DNA from: a bacterium
GTDB lineage: Bacteria > Vulcanimicrobiota > Vulcanimicrobiia > Vulcanimicrobiales > SCRA01
Assembly: GCA_028869325.1 (NCBI GenBank)
Contig: JAGWST010000040.1
Location: 1 to 7,608 of the forward strand
DNA length: 7,608 nt
Direction: 5' to 3'
In this document: positions 1 through 6,897 of the stretch, one piece after another
Layout: each line of letters begins with the position of its first letter
Position numbering within the stretch: the first letter of the stretch is position 1
Position numbers and translations under genes: made by a program
Notes under the pieces: model-generated
Database searches by the model: none
The model's input: only the letters and a program-made list of their open reading frames with translations
What the model was told of the DNA's origin: nothing

Positions 1-124
1 CTTGACGACGCTGGGTCTCGGCGGTGCGCAAGTACTGGTGAGCTCCTACGGCAACCCGGTGCTCGGGGGGCTGACGATCGTGGTGCTCTCCGTGTTCGTG
101 CTGCGAGCGAGGAAGAGGTTATGA
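1..124 (+). CDS. C-terminal tail of an integral membrane protein, probably an ABC permease (partial)
   Basis: Only the last 40 codons are visible, read from base 2 and ending in TGA at 122-124; the gene starts outside the window. The peptide is strongly hydrophobic: a Gly/Val/Leu-rich segment, then an S-Y-G-N-P-V-L-G turn, then a membrane helix (about visible residues 21-34) closed by the basic tail RARKRL. This shape matches the C-terminal end of LivH/LivM/UrtB-type permeases of the branched-chain amino acid/urea/amide ABC family, which commonly finish with a helix and a short R-P-x-G-L-like tail. That family call is inference from very little sequence. Its stop overlaps the next start as ATGA (121-124), so it is translationally coupled to the small amidase subunit. 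This supports a role in importing the substrate hydrolysed downstream. Another kind of permease or membrane protein is possible. Confidence 0.5.
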   Translation, partial: LTTLGLGGAQVLVSSYGNPVLGGLTIVVLSVFVLRARKRL

Positions 125-303
125 ACGCCGCAGATCTGCGATCGATAGCGCAACTTTCCGGTTTGGAGGTCGCGAAGGAAGATATCGATCCGCTTGTAGC
201 GTTTCTGGACGAGTATCTCGTGGAGCTCCGCGCGCTTCGGGAGCTGCGGTTGCCGGACGACCTCGAGCCGGTCACGGGGTTTGCGCCGGAGCCCTGGGAG
301 TAG
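121..303 (+). CDS. GatC/AtzG-like small subunit of an amidase (60 aa)
   Basis: This is a 60-residue acidic protein starting at an ATG that overlaps the upstream stop (ATGA) and preceded by a purine-rich GAGGAAGAGG at 109-118. The N-terminal helix (about residues 4-17, LRSIAQLSGLEV) and the long amphipathic helix (about 20-43) have the pattern of the GatC fold. The tail D-L-E-P-V-T-G-F-A-P-E-P-W-E resembles the E-P-x-x-x-F-x-P ending of AtzG-type (DUF4089-like) partners of AtzE, the 1-carboxybiuret hydrolase. GatC itself is usually about 95 residues, so this is a compact version. GatC and AtzG wrap around and stabilise their amidase partner, and here the amidase begins two bases after the stop. 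No GatB is present, so tRNA amidotransferase function is unlikely. The fold and partnership are inferred from pattern and position, not from an alignment. Confidence 0.75.
   Translation: MNAADLRSIAQLSGLEVAKEDIDPLVAFLDEYLVELRALRELRLPDDLEPVTGFAPEPWE
296..300 (+). promoter_or_regulatory. Ribosome binding site of the amidase
   Basis: GGGAG lies inside the last codons of the small subunit, five bases before the ATG at 306. It supports that start and coupled translation of the two subunits. Confidence 0.6.
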
Positions 304-305
304 CC

Positions 306-1694
306 ATGTTCACATCGATCGAAGCGGCGGCGCGGGCAATTCGAAAGGGGGAGATCTCGGCCGCGGAGCTGACGGCGGCCGCTCTCGACCGGGTCGCCGG
401 AGTGGACGGCAAGATTCGAGCGCTTGCGTACGTGGACAGCGAGGGAGCCCGGCAGGCGGCGCAGCGGCTGGACGAGGAGCTGCGACGCGGCGTCGACCGC
501 GGCCCACTGCACGGGATCCCGGTCGTCCTAAAGGACAACATCGAAACGCAGGGCGTTCCGACGACGAACGGCTCGCGCGTCTTCGCTGGAAGATCGTCGC
601 GTTATGACGCGACGGTCTGGCGTCGTTTGCGTGAAGCCGGTGCCGTCTTGGTTGGGAAAGCCGGCATGAACGAAGTGGCCTGGGGCGCGGATACGCCGCC
701 AACCGGCAACCCCTGGGACACTGAGCGCACGCCGGGCGTTTCGAGCGGGGGATCGGGTGCGGCGGTGGCGGCCGGTCTGTGCTATGCCGCCCTCGGAACG
801 GACACGGGCGGATCGGTGCGCATCCCGGGTGCGTGTTGCGGCGTGGTTGGCCTGAAGCCCACGTACGGGCGCGTCAGTCGATATGGCGTGCTCCCGCTCA
901 CTTGGTCCCTGGATCACGTTGGGCCGCTAGCCAGGCGCGTGAAGGATGCGGCCGTGGTGCTGCAGGCCATCGCCGGCTCCGACGACCGCGATCCGACCTC
1001 GGCCAGCAACGCCGTCCCAGAGTTTCAGGCGACGATTGACGACGGCGTCGAAGGACTGCGCATTGGGCTCAACGAGGAGTATTTCTTTGAGCGCCTCGAG
1101 CCTGAAGTGGAGTCGACGGTCCGGCGCGCGATCGAACACCTCGAGACGCTCGGTGCGAGGGTGCTCCCGGTGCGAATCCCGCACGTCCGCTTCGGGCTGG
1201 CGGCGGTGTTGGCGATCGAGCTTGCATCGGCATCGAGCGCGCACGACACGTATCTGCGCGATCCCGACGCGCGTGCGAAGTACACAGACCCGGTTCGGCT
1301 CCTCCTGGAGGCCGGCCGTTTCGTCTTCGCCGCCGACTACCTGAAAGCCCAACGCCTGCGGCGCCTGCTCATCGAAGGGGCACGGTCGGCATTTCGCTCC
1401 GTCGACATTCTCGTCACCCCAACCTTACCGCTCGTCGCCTGGAAAAAGGGTGAGGAGCTTGTCCGAATTCAAGGTCACGAGGAGCACGTGCTGCACGCCT
1501 GCTTGCGCTATACCTGTCCATTCAATTTGATGGGTCTTCCGGCTGTTACCGTTCCCTGCGGCTTCTCGAATGGTTTGCCCATCGGTTTGCAGATCGCGGG
1601 AAAGCCGTTCGGCGAGGCCACTATCCTCCGGGTGGCGCAGGCGTACGAGGCGAGCACGGCTTGGCACACGAGAACGCCCATTACTGAAGGGTAG
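306..1694 (+). CDS. Amidase-signature family hydrolase (AtzE/GatA-like), large subunit
   Basis: This 462-residue protein hydrolyses an amide or carbamoyl C-N bond, presumably in the cytoplasm. The amidase-signature triad is complete: Lys76 in V-V-L-K-D-N, cis-Ser146 in the S-S-G-G-S-G loop, and nucleophile Ser170 in G-T-D-T-G-G-S-V-R-I-P. The 24-residue spacing between the two serines is the one known from FAAH and malonamidase. The A-C-C-G-V-V-G-L-K-P-T-Y-G-R-V-S-R-Y-G stretch after the nucleophile is typical of the GatA/AtzE branch. The length fits AtzE (about 457) and is slightly short for GatA. A Val replaces the usual Gly just before the cis-Ser loop (P-G-V-S-S-G-G). The gene follows a GatC/AtzG-like subunit by two bases and precedes a nitrilase-family gene by four, so all three are co-transcribed. 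An AtzE-like or other small-amide hydrolase is the best guess; the true substrate is unknown. GatA is less likely without gatB. Confidence 0.9.
   Translation: MFTSIEAAARAIRKGEISAAELTAAALDRVAGVDGKIRALAYVDSEGARQAAQRLDEELRRGVDRGPLHGIPVVLKDNIETQGVPTTNGSRVFAGRSSRYDATVWRRLREAGAVLVGKAGMNEVAWGADTPPTGNPWDTERTPGVSSGGSGAAVAAGLCYAALGTDTGGSVRIPGACCGVVGLKPTYGRVSRYGVLPLTWSLDHVGPLARRVKDAAVVLQAIAGSDDRDPTSASNAVPEFQATIDDGVEGLRIGLNEEYFFERLEPEVESTVRRAIEHLETLGARVLPVRIPHVRFGLAAVLAIELASASSAHDTYLRDPDARAKYTDPVRLLLEAGRFVFAADYLKAQRLRRLLIEGARSAFRSVDILVTPTLPLVAWKKGEELVRIQGHEEHVLHACLRYTCPFNLMGLPAVTVPCGFSNGLPIGLQIAGKPFGEATILRVAQAYEASTAWHTRTPITEG
1686..1691 (+). promoter_or_regulatory. Ribosome binding site of the nitrilase-family gene
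   Basis: GAAGGG sits seven bases before the ATG at 1699, within the end of the amidase gene. It favours 1699 over the upstream in-frame ATG at 1570, which would overlap the amidase by more than 120 bases and add a basic, non-conserved stretch. Confidence 0.6.
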
Positions 1695-1698
1695 AGAT

Positions 1699-2592
1699 AT
1701 GCAGGAGATGGAGAGCCGAGTTCGCGGGCGGGAGAGTCTCATCAAGCTCGCATGTCTTCAGTTCGCTCCCGGCGTGGGAAGAAACGATGAGAACCGCGAG
1801 CGCTCGTGCGCGTTGGTCGCGCAAGCGGCCGATGCCGGGGCGCGTCTTTGCATTCTCCCGGAGTTGTCCAACTCGGGATACGTATTCAATAGGCGCGACG
1901 AGGCGTTGGAGTTGGCCGAAGAGATCCCCGGTAGCGAGACGGTCAGGGCCTGGGAGGCGATTGCGAGAGAGCGAGCAGTCTTTATCGTAGCCGGCGCGGC
2001 GGAACGCGAGGGCGGGACGCTGTATAATTCCGCGGTTCTCGTCGGCCCGGGAGGCTACATCGGAACGTATCGCAAGATGCATCTCTGGTATGAGGAGAAG
2101 CTCTTCTTCGAGCCCGGCAATCATGGATTGCCGGTCTTTCCAACGACGATCGGGCGCATCGGCATCTGCATCTGCTACGACCTGTGGTTTCCTGAGACGG
2201 TACGGCTCTTGGCGCTGCAAGGGGCCGATGTCGTGTGCATCCCGACGAACTGGGTTCCAGTTCCAGGGGCGAAAACTGAGGGGCCGCCGATGGCCATATA
2301 CTTGTGCATGGCCGCGGCGCACTCGAACTCGGTCTTCGTAGCTGCCGCGGATCGGGTCGGAGAAGAGCGTGGTCAGCCGTTCCTCGGCAACAGCGTTGTC
2401 GTCGGTCCGGACGGGTGGCCGATCGCCGGGCCAGCGGGCCCCGCCGCGGATGAGATCCTGTACGCGGAGTGCAACCTCGTCGAAGCTCGTCGCGCAAAGT
2501 CTTGGAGCGACCTGAACGACACGCTACGCGACCGCCGAACGGATTTCTACGACATCACTCTCGGCGCAAACGTGAAGCCGCACGCGTTTTGA
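1699..2592 (+). CDS. Nitrilase-superfamily carbon-nitrogen hydrolase
   Basis: This 297-residue cytoplasmic-type enzyme cleaves a non-peptide C-N bond (amide, carbamoyl or nitrile). The catalytic triad is complete: Glu55 in C-I-L-P-E-L, Lys126 in Y-R-K-M-H-L and Cys159 in I-C-I-C-Y-D-L. The Y-E-E-K-L-F-F-E-P-G-N segment (131-141) carries the second conserved Glu, and I-P-T-N-W-V-P (181-187) is the usual substrate-pocket strand. The family core begins near residue 15 (I-K-L-A-C-L-Q-F-A-P), so about 14 residues precede it. An alternative ATG at 1708 would remove three of these. The length is normal for single-domain amidase/carbamoylase members. Only four bases separate it from the amidase stop. 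The C-Y-D-x-W-F-P-E context and the N-W motif favour an aliphatic amidase or N-carbamoyl hydrolase over an aromatic nitrilase, but the subfamily is not certain. It may act upstream or downstream of the amidase in one breakdown pathway. Confidence 0.9.
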   Translation: MQEMESRVRGRESLIKLACLQFAPGVGRNDENRERSCALVAQAADAGARLCILPELSNSGYVFNRRDEALELAEEIPGSETVRAWEAIARERAVFIVAGAAEREGGTLYNSAVLVGPGGYIGTYRKMHLWYEEKLFFEPGNHGLPVFPTTIGRIGICICYDLWFPETVRLLALQGADVVCIPTNWVPVPGAKTEGPPMAIYLCMAAAHSNSVFVAAADRVGEERGQPFLGNSVVVGPDGWPIAGPAGPAADEILYAECNLVEARRAKSWSDLNDTLRDRRTDFYDITLGANVKPHAF

Positions 2593-2721
2593 CGGACGTG
2601 CGCCGGCCGTTCCACCCCAGCGAGCCGAGCGGCAGGAGAGGCTTTGCGCATAATCGTGTGGCCTGTCGGCGAAGTGGGAAGACATCAGGTAGAGATTGCG
2701 ACGTGTGAAGGATGTTGCAAG
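2593..2721 (+). other. Spacer between the nitrilase and DoxX genes
   Basis: These 129 bases separate the hydrolase operon from the DoxX gene. They contain a short inverted repeat GCCG-AG-CGGC (2624-2633), too tight a loop for a credible terminator, and a CATAAT hexamer (2649-2654) with no matching -35 at normal spacing. The reading frame of DoxX is open back to a TTG at 2644, but that stretch is neither hydrophobic nor family-like. Whether a promoter lies here cannot be decided by eye. Confidence 0.5.
2707..2712 (+). promoter_or_regulatory. Ribosome binding site deciding the DoxX start
   Basis: GAAGGA lies nine bases before the ATG at 2722. It places the start exactly where family-like sequence begins and argues against the TTG at 2644 and the out-of-frame ATG at 2712. 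Confidence 0.7.
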
Positions 2722-3234
2722 ATGAACGCCGCCTTGGTCATCGCTCGATTGATCCTCGGTCTAGGCCTCGCCTCCCATGGGGCACAGAAGCTCTTCGGGT
2801 GGTTCGGCGGTCACGGGCTCAAAGGGACGAGCGCATTTTTCGAGGACTTGGGGTTTCGCCCGGGAGGCCTCTTCGCGCTCGCGGCGGGTCTCGGGGAGTT
2901 CGTTGGCGGCGTTCTGACCGCGCTCGGATTTCTCTCGCCGATCGGCCCGGCGATGATGATCCTGGTGATGCTGGTCGCGATCTTCACCGTCCATTGGAAG
3001 AATGGCTTCTTCGCGTCGGCGAACGGCTACGAGCTGAGCTCCATGTACGTCGCCGGCGCGCTGGCGCTCGCGCTCACCGGGCCGGGGAGATACTCGCTCG
3101 ATCAACTCCTGAGCATTACGGCGCTAAGGAGCACGCACACCGCGTGGATCCTCATCGCCGTCGCGGTCGTCCTGGCGATCATTAACCTGATTGCCCGGAG
3201 GCCGGCACCGCCACGACCCGCTGCGGTGCATTGA
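2722..3234 (+). CDS. DoxX-family membrane protein
   Basis: This is a 170-residue inner-membrane protein. The DoxX pattern is clear: R-L-I-L-G-L-G-L-x-x-H-G-x-Q-K-L-F-G at residues 9-25 with its F-G-G-H-G loop, then G-T-S-A-F-F-E-D-L-G-F, then G-x-x-E-F-V-G-G-V-L-T-A-L-G-F (56-70). V-A-I-F-T-V-H-W-K-N-G-F-F follows at 85-97, and the fourth helix ends in G-P-G-R-Y-S-L-D. Helices are roughly 4-18, 48-70, 73-91 and 105-120. A fifth hydrophobic segment (140-157) and a Pro/Arg tail extend it beyond the usual four-helix core. Some DoxX relatives are linked to quinone- or thiol-based redox and detoxification, but the biochemical role of most, including this one, is unknown. It lies on the same strand as the hydrolase operon after a 129-base gap and could be its last gene or a separate unit. 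Confidence 0.88.
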   Translation: MNAALVIARLILGLGLASHGAQKLFGWFGGHGLKGTSAFFEDLGFRPGGLFALAAGLGEFVGGVLTALGFLSPIGPAMMILVMLVAIFTVHWKNGFFASANGYELSSMYVAGALALALTGPGRYSLDQLLSITALRSTHTAWILIAVAVVLAIINLIARRPAPPRPAAVH

Positions 3235-3269
3235 GGAACCACAAATCCGGGCTGCTCACTGACGGAAGA

Positions 3270-4562
3270 TCATGTGAGTGAATCTCCCTTTGGCGCGAGG
3301 GGGTGCCAAGCATGCGTCTCACTCATCCAGATGAGGACGAGCAGCGCGGAGAGCAGCAATAAGGCGCCTAGCACAAGAAAGGTCCCGCCGGGCCGGAGCC
3401 AACCAGCGGCGAACCCGATGAAGACACCGCCGAGCGCGTACCCTCCGTCTCGCCATAGCCGATAGACGCCAAGCGCGGTGCCGCGGACGGCCGGATCGGT
3501 GACGTCGCTGACCGCGGCCAGCAAAACGGGATAGAGGAGGGCCGTGCCGACACCCATGAGTGCGGCAGCGCCGAACCACGTCACCTCCGATCGCGCCGTA
3601 CCCGCGACGAGCAGGCCAGCGCCGTTGAGGGCGAGGCCCGCGGCGATCGGCGGCTTCCTGCCGATGCGGTCGGAGAGCGCGCCGGTGACGAGCTGGACGG
3701 CACCCCAACAGAGCGCGTACAAACCGACGACCAGGCCAATCGCGTCGGGCGCAAAGCGTTGACTCGCCATGGCGACCGGAACGACCGCCCAGACTGCCGT
3801 ATCGCTGAACTTGTTGAGGAGCCCGGCTTGACTGCATGCACGGAGCGTCCGGTTCGACCAGCTCACCAGCGCGAATACTTCCGCGGTCGTTGCGCCGCTC
3901 GCCGCCGACGCGGAGCGCAAGGCCGACTCCAGCCTGGCGAACGGTGTCGTCTCTCGAATGGTGGTGACCAACAGGACGCCGGCGAGCGAAACGGCGCCGG
4001 CGAAGATGAACGGTGCGGGTCGCAGGCCAAAGTGCGAGGCCAACGCACCGGTCGCCGCGCTGGCGAGAGCCACGCCTACATAGCCCGAGAACTCGTTGAT
4101 TCCCAGTGCCAGACCGCGCTGACGTCCGCCAACGAGGTCGATCTTGCTCGTCACCGTCATCGACCACGCGAAGCCTTGGTTGGCGCCCAGCAGCAGGTTC
4201 GCCGCGACGATCCAACTCCAAGAAGGAGCAAAGAGCAGCATCCACGGCACCGGAAGGCCGCACAGCCAACCGATGAGCAACACCGGGCGGCGCCCCCAGC
4301 GATCGGCCAACCGGCCCGCCACGAGATTGAGCGGCCCCTTGACGATGCCGAAGGCCGTCACGAATGTCAACAGTACGGCAAGAGAGCCGACGGCGAAGGC
4401 CTGTACGCCAAGGAGCGGTACGACGGTTCGCTCGCTGCCGACCAGCATTCCTACGAAGACGTTGTCGAGCGCGAGCAGCGTGAACTGGAGCGCGTTCGGC
4501 CGCAGCCCCAAGCGTATCGCCGGCGTGGAGCGCGTCCTTGAACCGCGGCTGGACGTCATCAT
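3270..4562 (-). CDS. MFS transporter, substrate unknown
   Basis: This is a 430-residue, probably 12-helix major facilitator protein of the inner membrane. Motif A occurs in both halves: G-R-L-A-D-R-W-G-R-R-P (83-93) after helix 2, and G-A-L-S-D-R-I-G-R-K-P (294-304) in the equivalent place. This shows the usual two six-helix bundles, joined by a loop near residues 203-235. A charged S-E-R-T-V-V-P element (43-49) follows helix 1, and a K-I-D-L-V-G-G-R-Q-R-G loop (140-150) lies between helices 4 and 5. The start is the first of two tandem ATGs, and its A is also the last base of the upstream ATPase stop (TAATG). No good Shine-Dalgarno sequence precedes it, so translation probably depends on re-initiation. 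A longer reading frame upstream to 4766 only overlaps the ATPase and is not family-like. Linkage to metal ATPases suggests a role in metal or metal-complex export, which is inference only. Confidence 0.88.
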   Translation of the reverse strand: MMTSSRGSRTRSTPAIRLGLRPNALQFTLLALDNVFVGMLVGSERTVVPLLGVQAFAVGSLAVLLTFVTAFGIVKGPLNLVAGRLADRWGRRPVLLIGWLCGLPVPWMLLFAPSWSWIVAANLLLGANQGFAWSMTVTSKIDLVGGRQRGLALGINEFSGYVGVALASAATGALASHFGLRPAPFIFAGAVSLAGVLLVTTIRETTPFARLESALRSASAASGATTAEVFALVSWSNRTLRACSQAGLLNKFSDTAVWAVVPVAMASQRFAPDAIGLVVGLYALCWGAVQLVTGALSDRIGRKPPIAAGLALNGAGLLVAGTARSEVTWFGAAALMGVGTALLYPVLLAAVSDVTDPAVRGTALGVYRLWRDGGYALGGVFIGFAAGWLRPGGTFLVLGALLLLSALLVLIWMSETHAWHPLAPKGDSLT

Positions 4563-6826
4563 TATTCGGCATTCGGCGCGGCGCATCCGCGCGGAGACAG
4601 GGGCGAGGGCTTGCCGCGGTTGATGAGCAGCGCGTTGAGCGTGACGCTGACCGTCGACGCACTCATGAGCAGGGCGGCCCACTGCGGCTCCAAGAGAATT
4701 TTGAGACTCGGATAGAGCACGCCCGCGGCCACCGGTATGGCAACCACGTTGTATCCGGCGGCCCAATAGAGATTCTGCACGATCTTGCCACGAACGCCGC
4801 GAGCCAGCGAGATCGCTGCCGCGACGGCGGCCGGATCGCTCTGCATGAGGACCACCCCCGCCGTCTCGACCGCCACATCGGTGCCGGCACCGATGGCTAA
4901 CCCCACATCGGCCTGCGCGAGCGCTGGCGCGTCGTTCACGCCGTCGCCGACCATCGCGACTCGGCTTCCCCCTTCCTGTAACCGCTTCACCTGCGCGGCT
5001 TTCTCTTCAGGGCGCACGTCGGCGATGACCGCGTCGATGCCGATGTGGCGCGCGACGGCCTGCGCAGTACGCTGGTTGTCCCCCGTCAGCATGACGGATC
5101 GAATGCCCAGCGCCTTCAGGTCCGCCACCGCCCGCGCGGCGCTCTCGCGGACACGGTCGGCGACGGCCACGACGCCCGCGGGGCGACCGTCGATGGCGAC
5201 GTACATCGCCGTCTTCGCGTCCTCGGACAACTCCGTAACGCGACTGGCGAGACCGTCGACGCCAATGCGCTCGCGCGCCAGCAGCGCCGCGTTGCCGACC
5301 AGCACGCGCCGACCGCCAACCGTCGCCACGACGCCGTGACCCGGTACCGCCTCGAATTGCTCGGCCGACTGCACAACGATTCCTCGCGCCCGCGCGCCGT
5401 CGACCAACGCTCGAGCCAGCGGATGCTCGCTGTCGTGGTCCGCGGCAGCCGCCGCGGCCAAGACCTCCTCGCCGGAGAAGCCGTCATGCGCGATCACGTC
5501 GGCCAGCTCGGGCTTACCGGTCGTCAGCGTTCCCGTTTTGTCGAAGACGACGGTATCGATCTGCACCGTCGCCTCCAGCGAGGTCGCGTTCTTGAAGAGG
5601 ATTCCTTCTCGCGCTCCGCGCCCAACGCCCACGGTGATGGCCGTCGGCGTGGCGAGCGCGAGCGCGTCGGGGCAGGCGATGACAATGGCGGAGACCGCAA
5701 CGGTCAGCGCAAACGCCGCGCCGGCGCCCAGCAGGTACCACACGCCGAACGCCAGTGCGCCGGCGCCGATGGCCGCAAAGACCAGGTATTTGCCGGCCGT
5801 GTCCGCCAGGCGCTGGGCCGGGGCCTTGGAGGCCTGCGCATCCTGCACCATACGCACGATCCGCGCCAACGCCGTGTCGGCACCGACGGCTTCCGCTTGG
5901 AAGCGAAAGACGCCGGTCTGATTGACGGTTCCCGCCGTGACCTTGGCGCCGGCGGCCTTAGCGACGGGCGTCGGCTCGCCCGTGATCATCGACTCGTCCA
6001 CGTAGCTCGACCCCGAGCGAACGATGCCGTCCACCGGGATCCGGTCGCCGGGACGCACGGTGATCTCGTCACCGACGATCACCTCCTCGAGTGGAACCTC
6101 GCGCTCTTCTCCGCCGCGCACGACACGCGCCGTCGGCGGTGCCAGATGGAGCAACGCCTCGACGGCGCGCCCGGTCGCCAACCGGCTGTGCATCTCGAGC
6201 CAGTGTCCGACCAACGAGAACGTGGTCAGCATCGCCGCAGCGTCGAAGAAGACATCATGGCCGCCGGCAAGCGTGATGCCCGTCGAATATCCATAGCTAA
6301 CGAGGATGCCTAACGCGATAAGCGTCATCATGTTGATCTCGCCGCGCAGAAGCGCCGTCGACGCGCTCGAGATGAAAGGCCATCCTCCCCACCAGACGAC
6401 CGGAGTCGCGAGGAGCAAGCCGAGCCACTCGCTCAAGATCCCAAATGGTGGCGCCCCATGGAAGCCGAGGCCGGCCCCGACCGGCGAGTAGAGGACGATC
6501 GGCACGCTCAGGACCGCGGAGACGACGGCGCGTCGCAGCATGTCGGCCGCCATGCCCGCACCGTGACCGGCATGCGCGACGGCTGGTGTAAGGTCACGGC
6601 ACGTGCAGTCGTGGCCGATTCCCCGCAGCGCATGCTCGACAGTGGCGGCATCGGTTACGCGGGGATCGTACGTCAGGTGCGCAACGTTGCGCGTTCGGTC
6701 GAGCTGAACGGTCGCGACGCCATCTACGCGGCGCAGACGCTCTTCGAGCGCCGCGCACTCGGTGCCGCACGCGCAGTTTTCGAAGGCCACGGCCAACCGG
6801 CGTATCGCTGTGTGATCGGAGCGCAT
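4562..6826 (-). CDS. P1B-type heavy-metal (probably copper) translocating ATPase with CPD motif
   Basis: This is a 754-residue inner-membrane pump that uses ATP to export a soft metal, most likely Cu. An N-terminal metal-binding-like domain (about 8-76) has C18-A-C-G-T-E-C24 and C74-T-C76, followed by H85-A-G-H88. Actuator motif T-G-E-P is at 282-285, the membrane triplet Cys385-Pro386-Asp387, phosphorylated Asp429 in D-K-T-G-T, S-E-H-P ends at 469, and G-D-G-V-N-D-A-P is at 627-634. C-terminal helices carry G-Y-N (691-693) and M-S-A-S-T-V (721-726). The YN fits copper pumps; MSxST is like CopB (P1B-3) rather than the MxxSS of CopA. CPD replaces the usual CPC or CPH, so the subgroup and metal are uncertain. 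The start is the ATG at 6826, nine bases from a strong ribosome binding site; a GTG at 6829 is the alternative. Its stop overlaps the MFS start, and a CopA-like ATPase lies 71 bases upstream. Confidence 0.92.
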   Translation of the reverse strand: MRSDHTAIRRLAVAFENCACGTECAALEERLRRVDGVATVQLDRTRNVAHLTYDPRVTDAATVEHALRGIGHDCTCRDLTPAVAHAGHGAGMAADMLRRAVVSAVLSVPIVLYSPVGAGLGFHGAPPFGILSEWLGLLLATPVVWWGGWPFISSASTALLRGEINMMTLIALGILVSYGYSTGITLAGGHDVFFDAAAMLTTFSLVGHWLEMHSRLATGRAVEALLHLAPPTARVVRGGEEREVPLEEVIVGDEITVRPGDRIPVDGIVRSGSSYVDESMITGEPTPVAKAAGAKVTAGTVNQTGVFRFQAEAVGADTALARIVRMVQDAQASKAPAQRLADTAGKYLVFAAIGAGALAFGVWYLLGAGAAFALTVAVSAIVIACPDALALATPTAITVGVGRGAREGILFKNATSLEATVQIDTVVFDKTGTLTTGKPELADVIAHDGFSGEEVLAAAAAADHDSEHPLARALVDGARARGIVVQSAEQFEAVPGHGVVATVGGRRVLVGNAALLARERIGVDGLASRVTELSEDAKTAMYVAIDGRPAGVVAVADRVRESAARAVADLKALGIRSVMLTGDNQRTAQAVARHIGIDAVIADVRPEEKAAQVKRLQEGGSRVAMVGDGVNDAPALAQADVGLAIGAGTDVAVETAGVVLMQSDPAAVAAAISLARGVRGKIVQNLYWAAGYNVVAIPVAAGVLYPSLKILLEPQWAALLMSASTVSVTLNALLINRGKPSPLSPRGCAAPNAE

Positions 6827-6835
6827 CACGCGATT

Positions 6836-6847
6836 CTCCTTCCCTTC
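6836..6847 (-). promoter_or_regulatory. Ribosome binding site of the CPD ATPase
   Basis: On the minus strand GAAGGGAAGGAG precedes the tandem GTG-ATG at 6829-6824. The spacing is six bases to GTG and nine to ATG. ATG is preferred, but both starts are possible and differ by one residue. Confidence 0.7.
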
Positions 6848-6897
6848 AGCGGTAGTGCGCGTTGGCGATCATGCCGAAGGCAGTAACAGCGTATCGT

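Noticed and set aside
1570..1698. Upstream extension of the nitrilase-family gene from ATG at 1570
   Set aside because: It would lie inside the amidase gene and gives a basic Arg/Ser-rich peptide unlike the family. A ribosome binding site supports 1699.
2649..2654. CATAAT as a -10 promoter element
   Set aside because: No recognisable -35 lies 16-18 bases upstream. One hexamer alone is not enough.
2644..2721. N-terminal extension of the DoxX gene from TTG at 2644
   Set aside because: The extra 26 residues are not family-like, and a well-spaced GAAGGA precedes the ATG at 2722.
3255..3281. Short inverted repeat CTCAC/GTGAG as terminator between convergent genes
   Set aside because: The five-base stem is weak, the loop is 14 bases and there is no T-run.
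3319..4662. Minus-strand open frame of 447 codons overlapping the MFS gene
   Set aside because: It is a frame-shifted shadow of the MFS gene with an Arg-rich, non-hydrophobic product. The MFS frame has 12-helix character and both motif A copies.
4901..4950. Apparent DNA repeat with 7171-7220
   Set aside because: The similarity encodes the conserved GDGxNDAPALAxADVG hinge of the two P-type ATPases and reflects protein conservation, not a separate repeat.
5045..6313. Long plus-strand open frame (422 codons) opposite the CPD ATPase
   Set aside because: Its translation is rich in Arg, Gly and Asp with no domain pattern, and the opposite strand carries a complete, motif-perfect ATPase. Long antisense frames are expected in GC-rich DNA.
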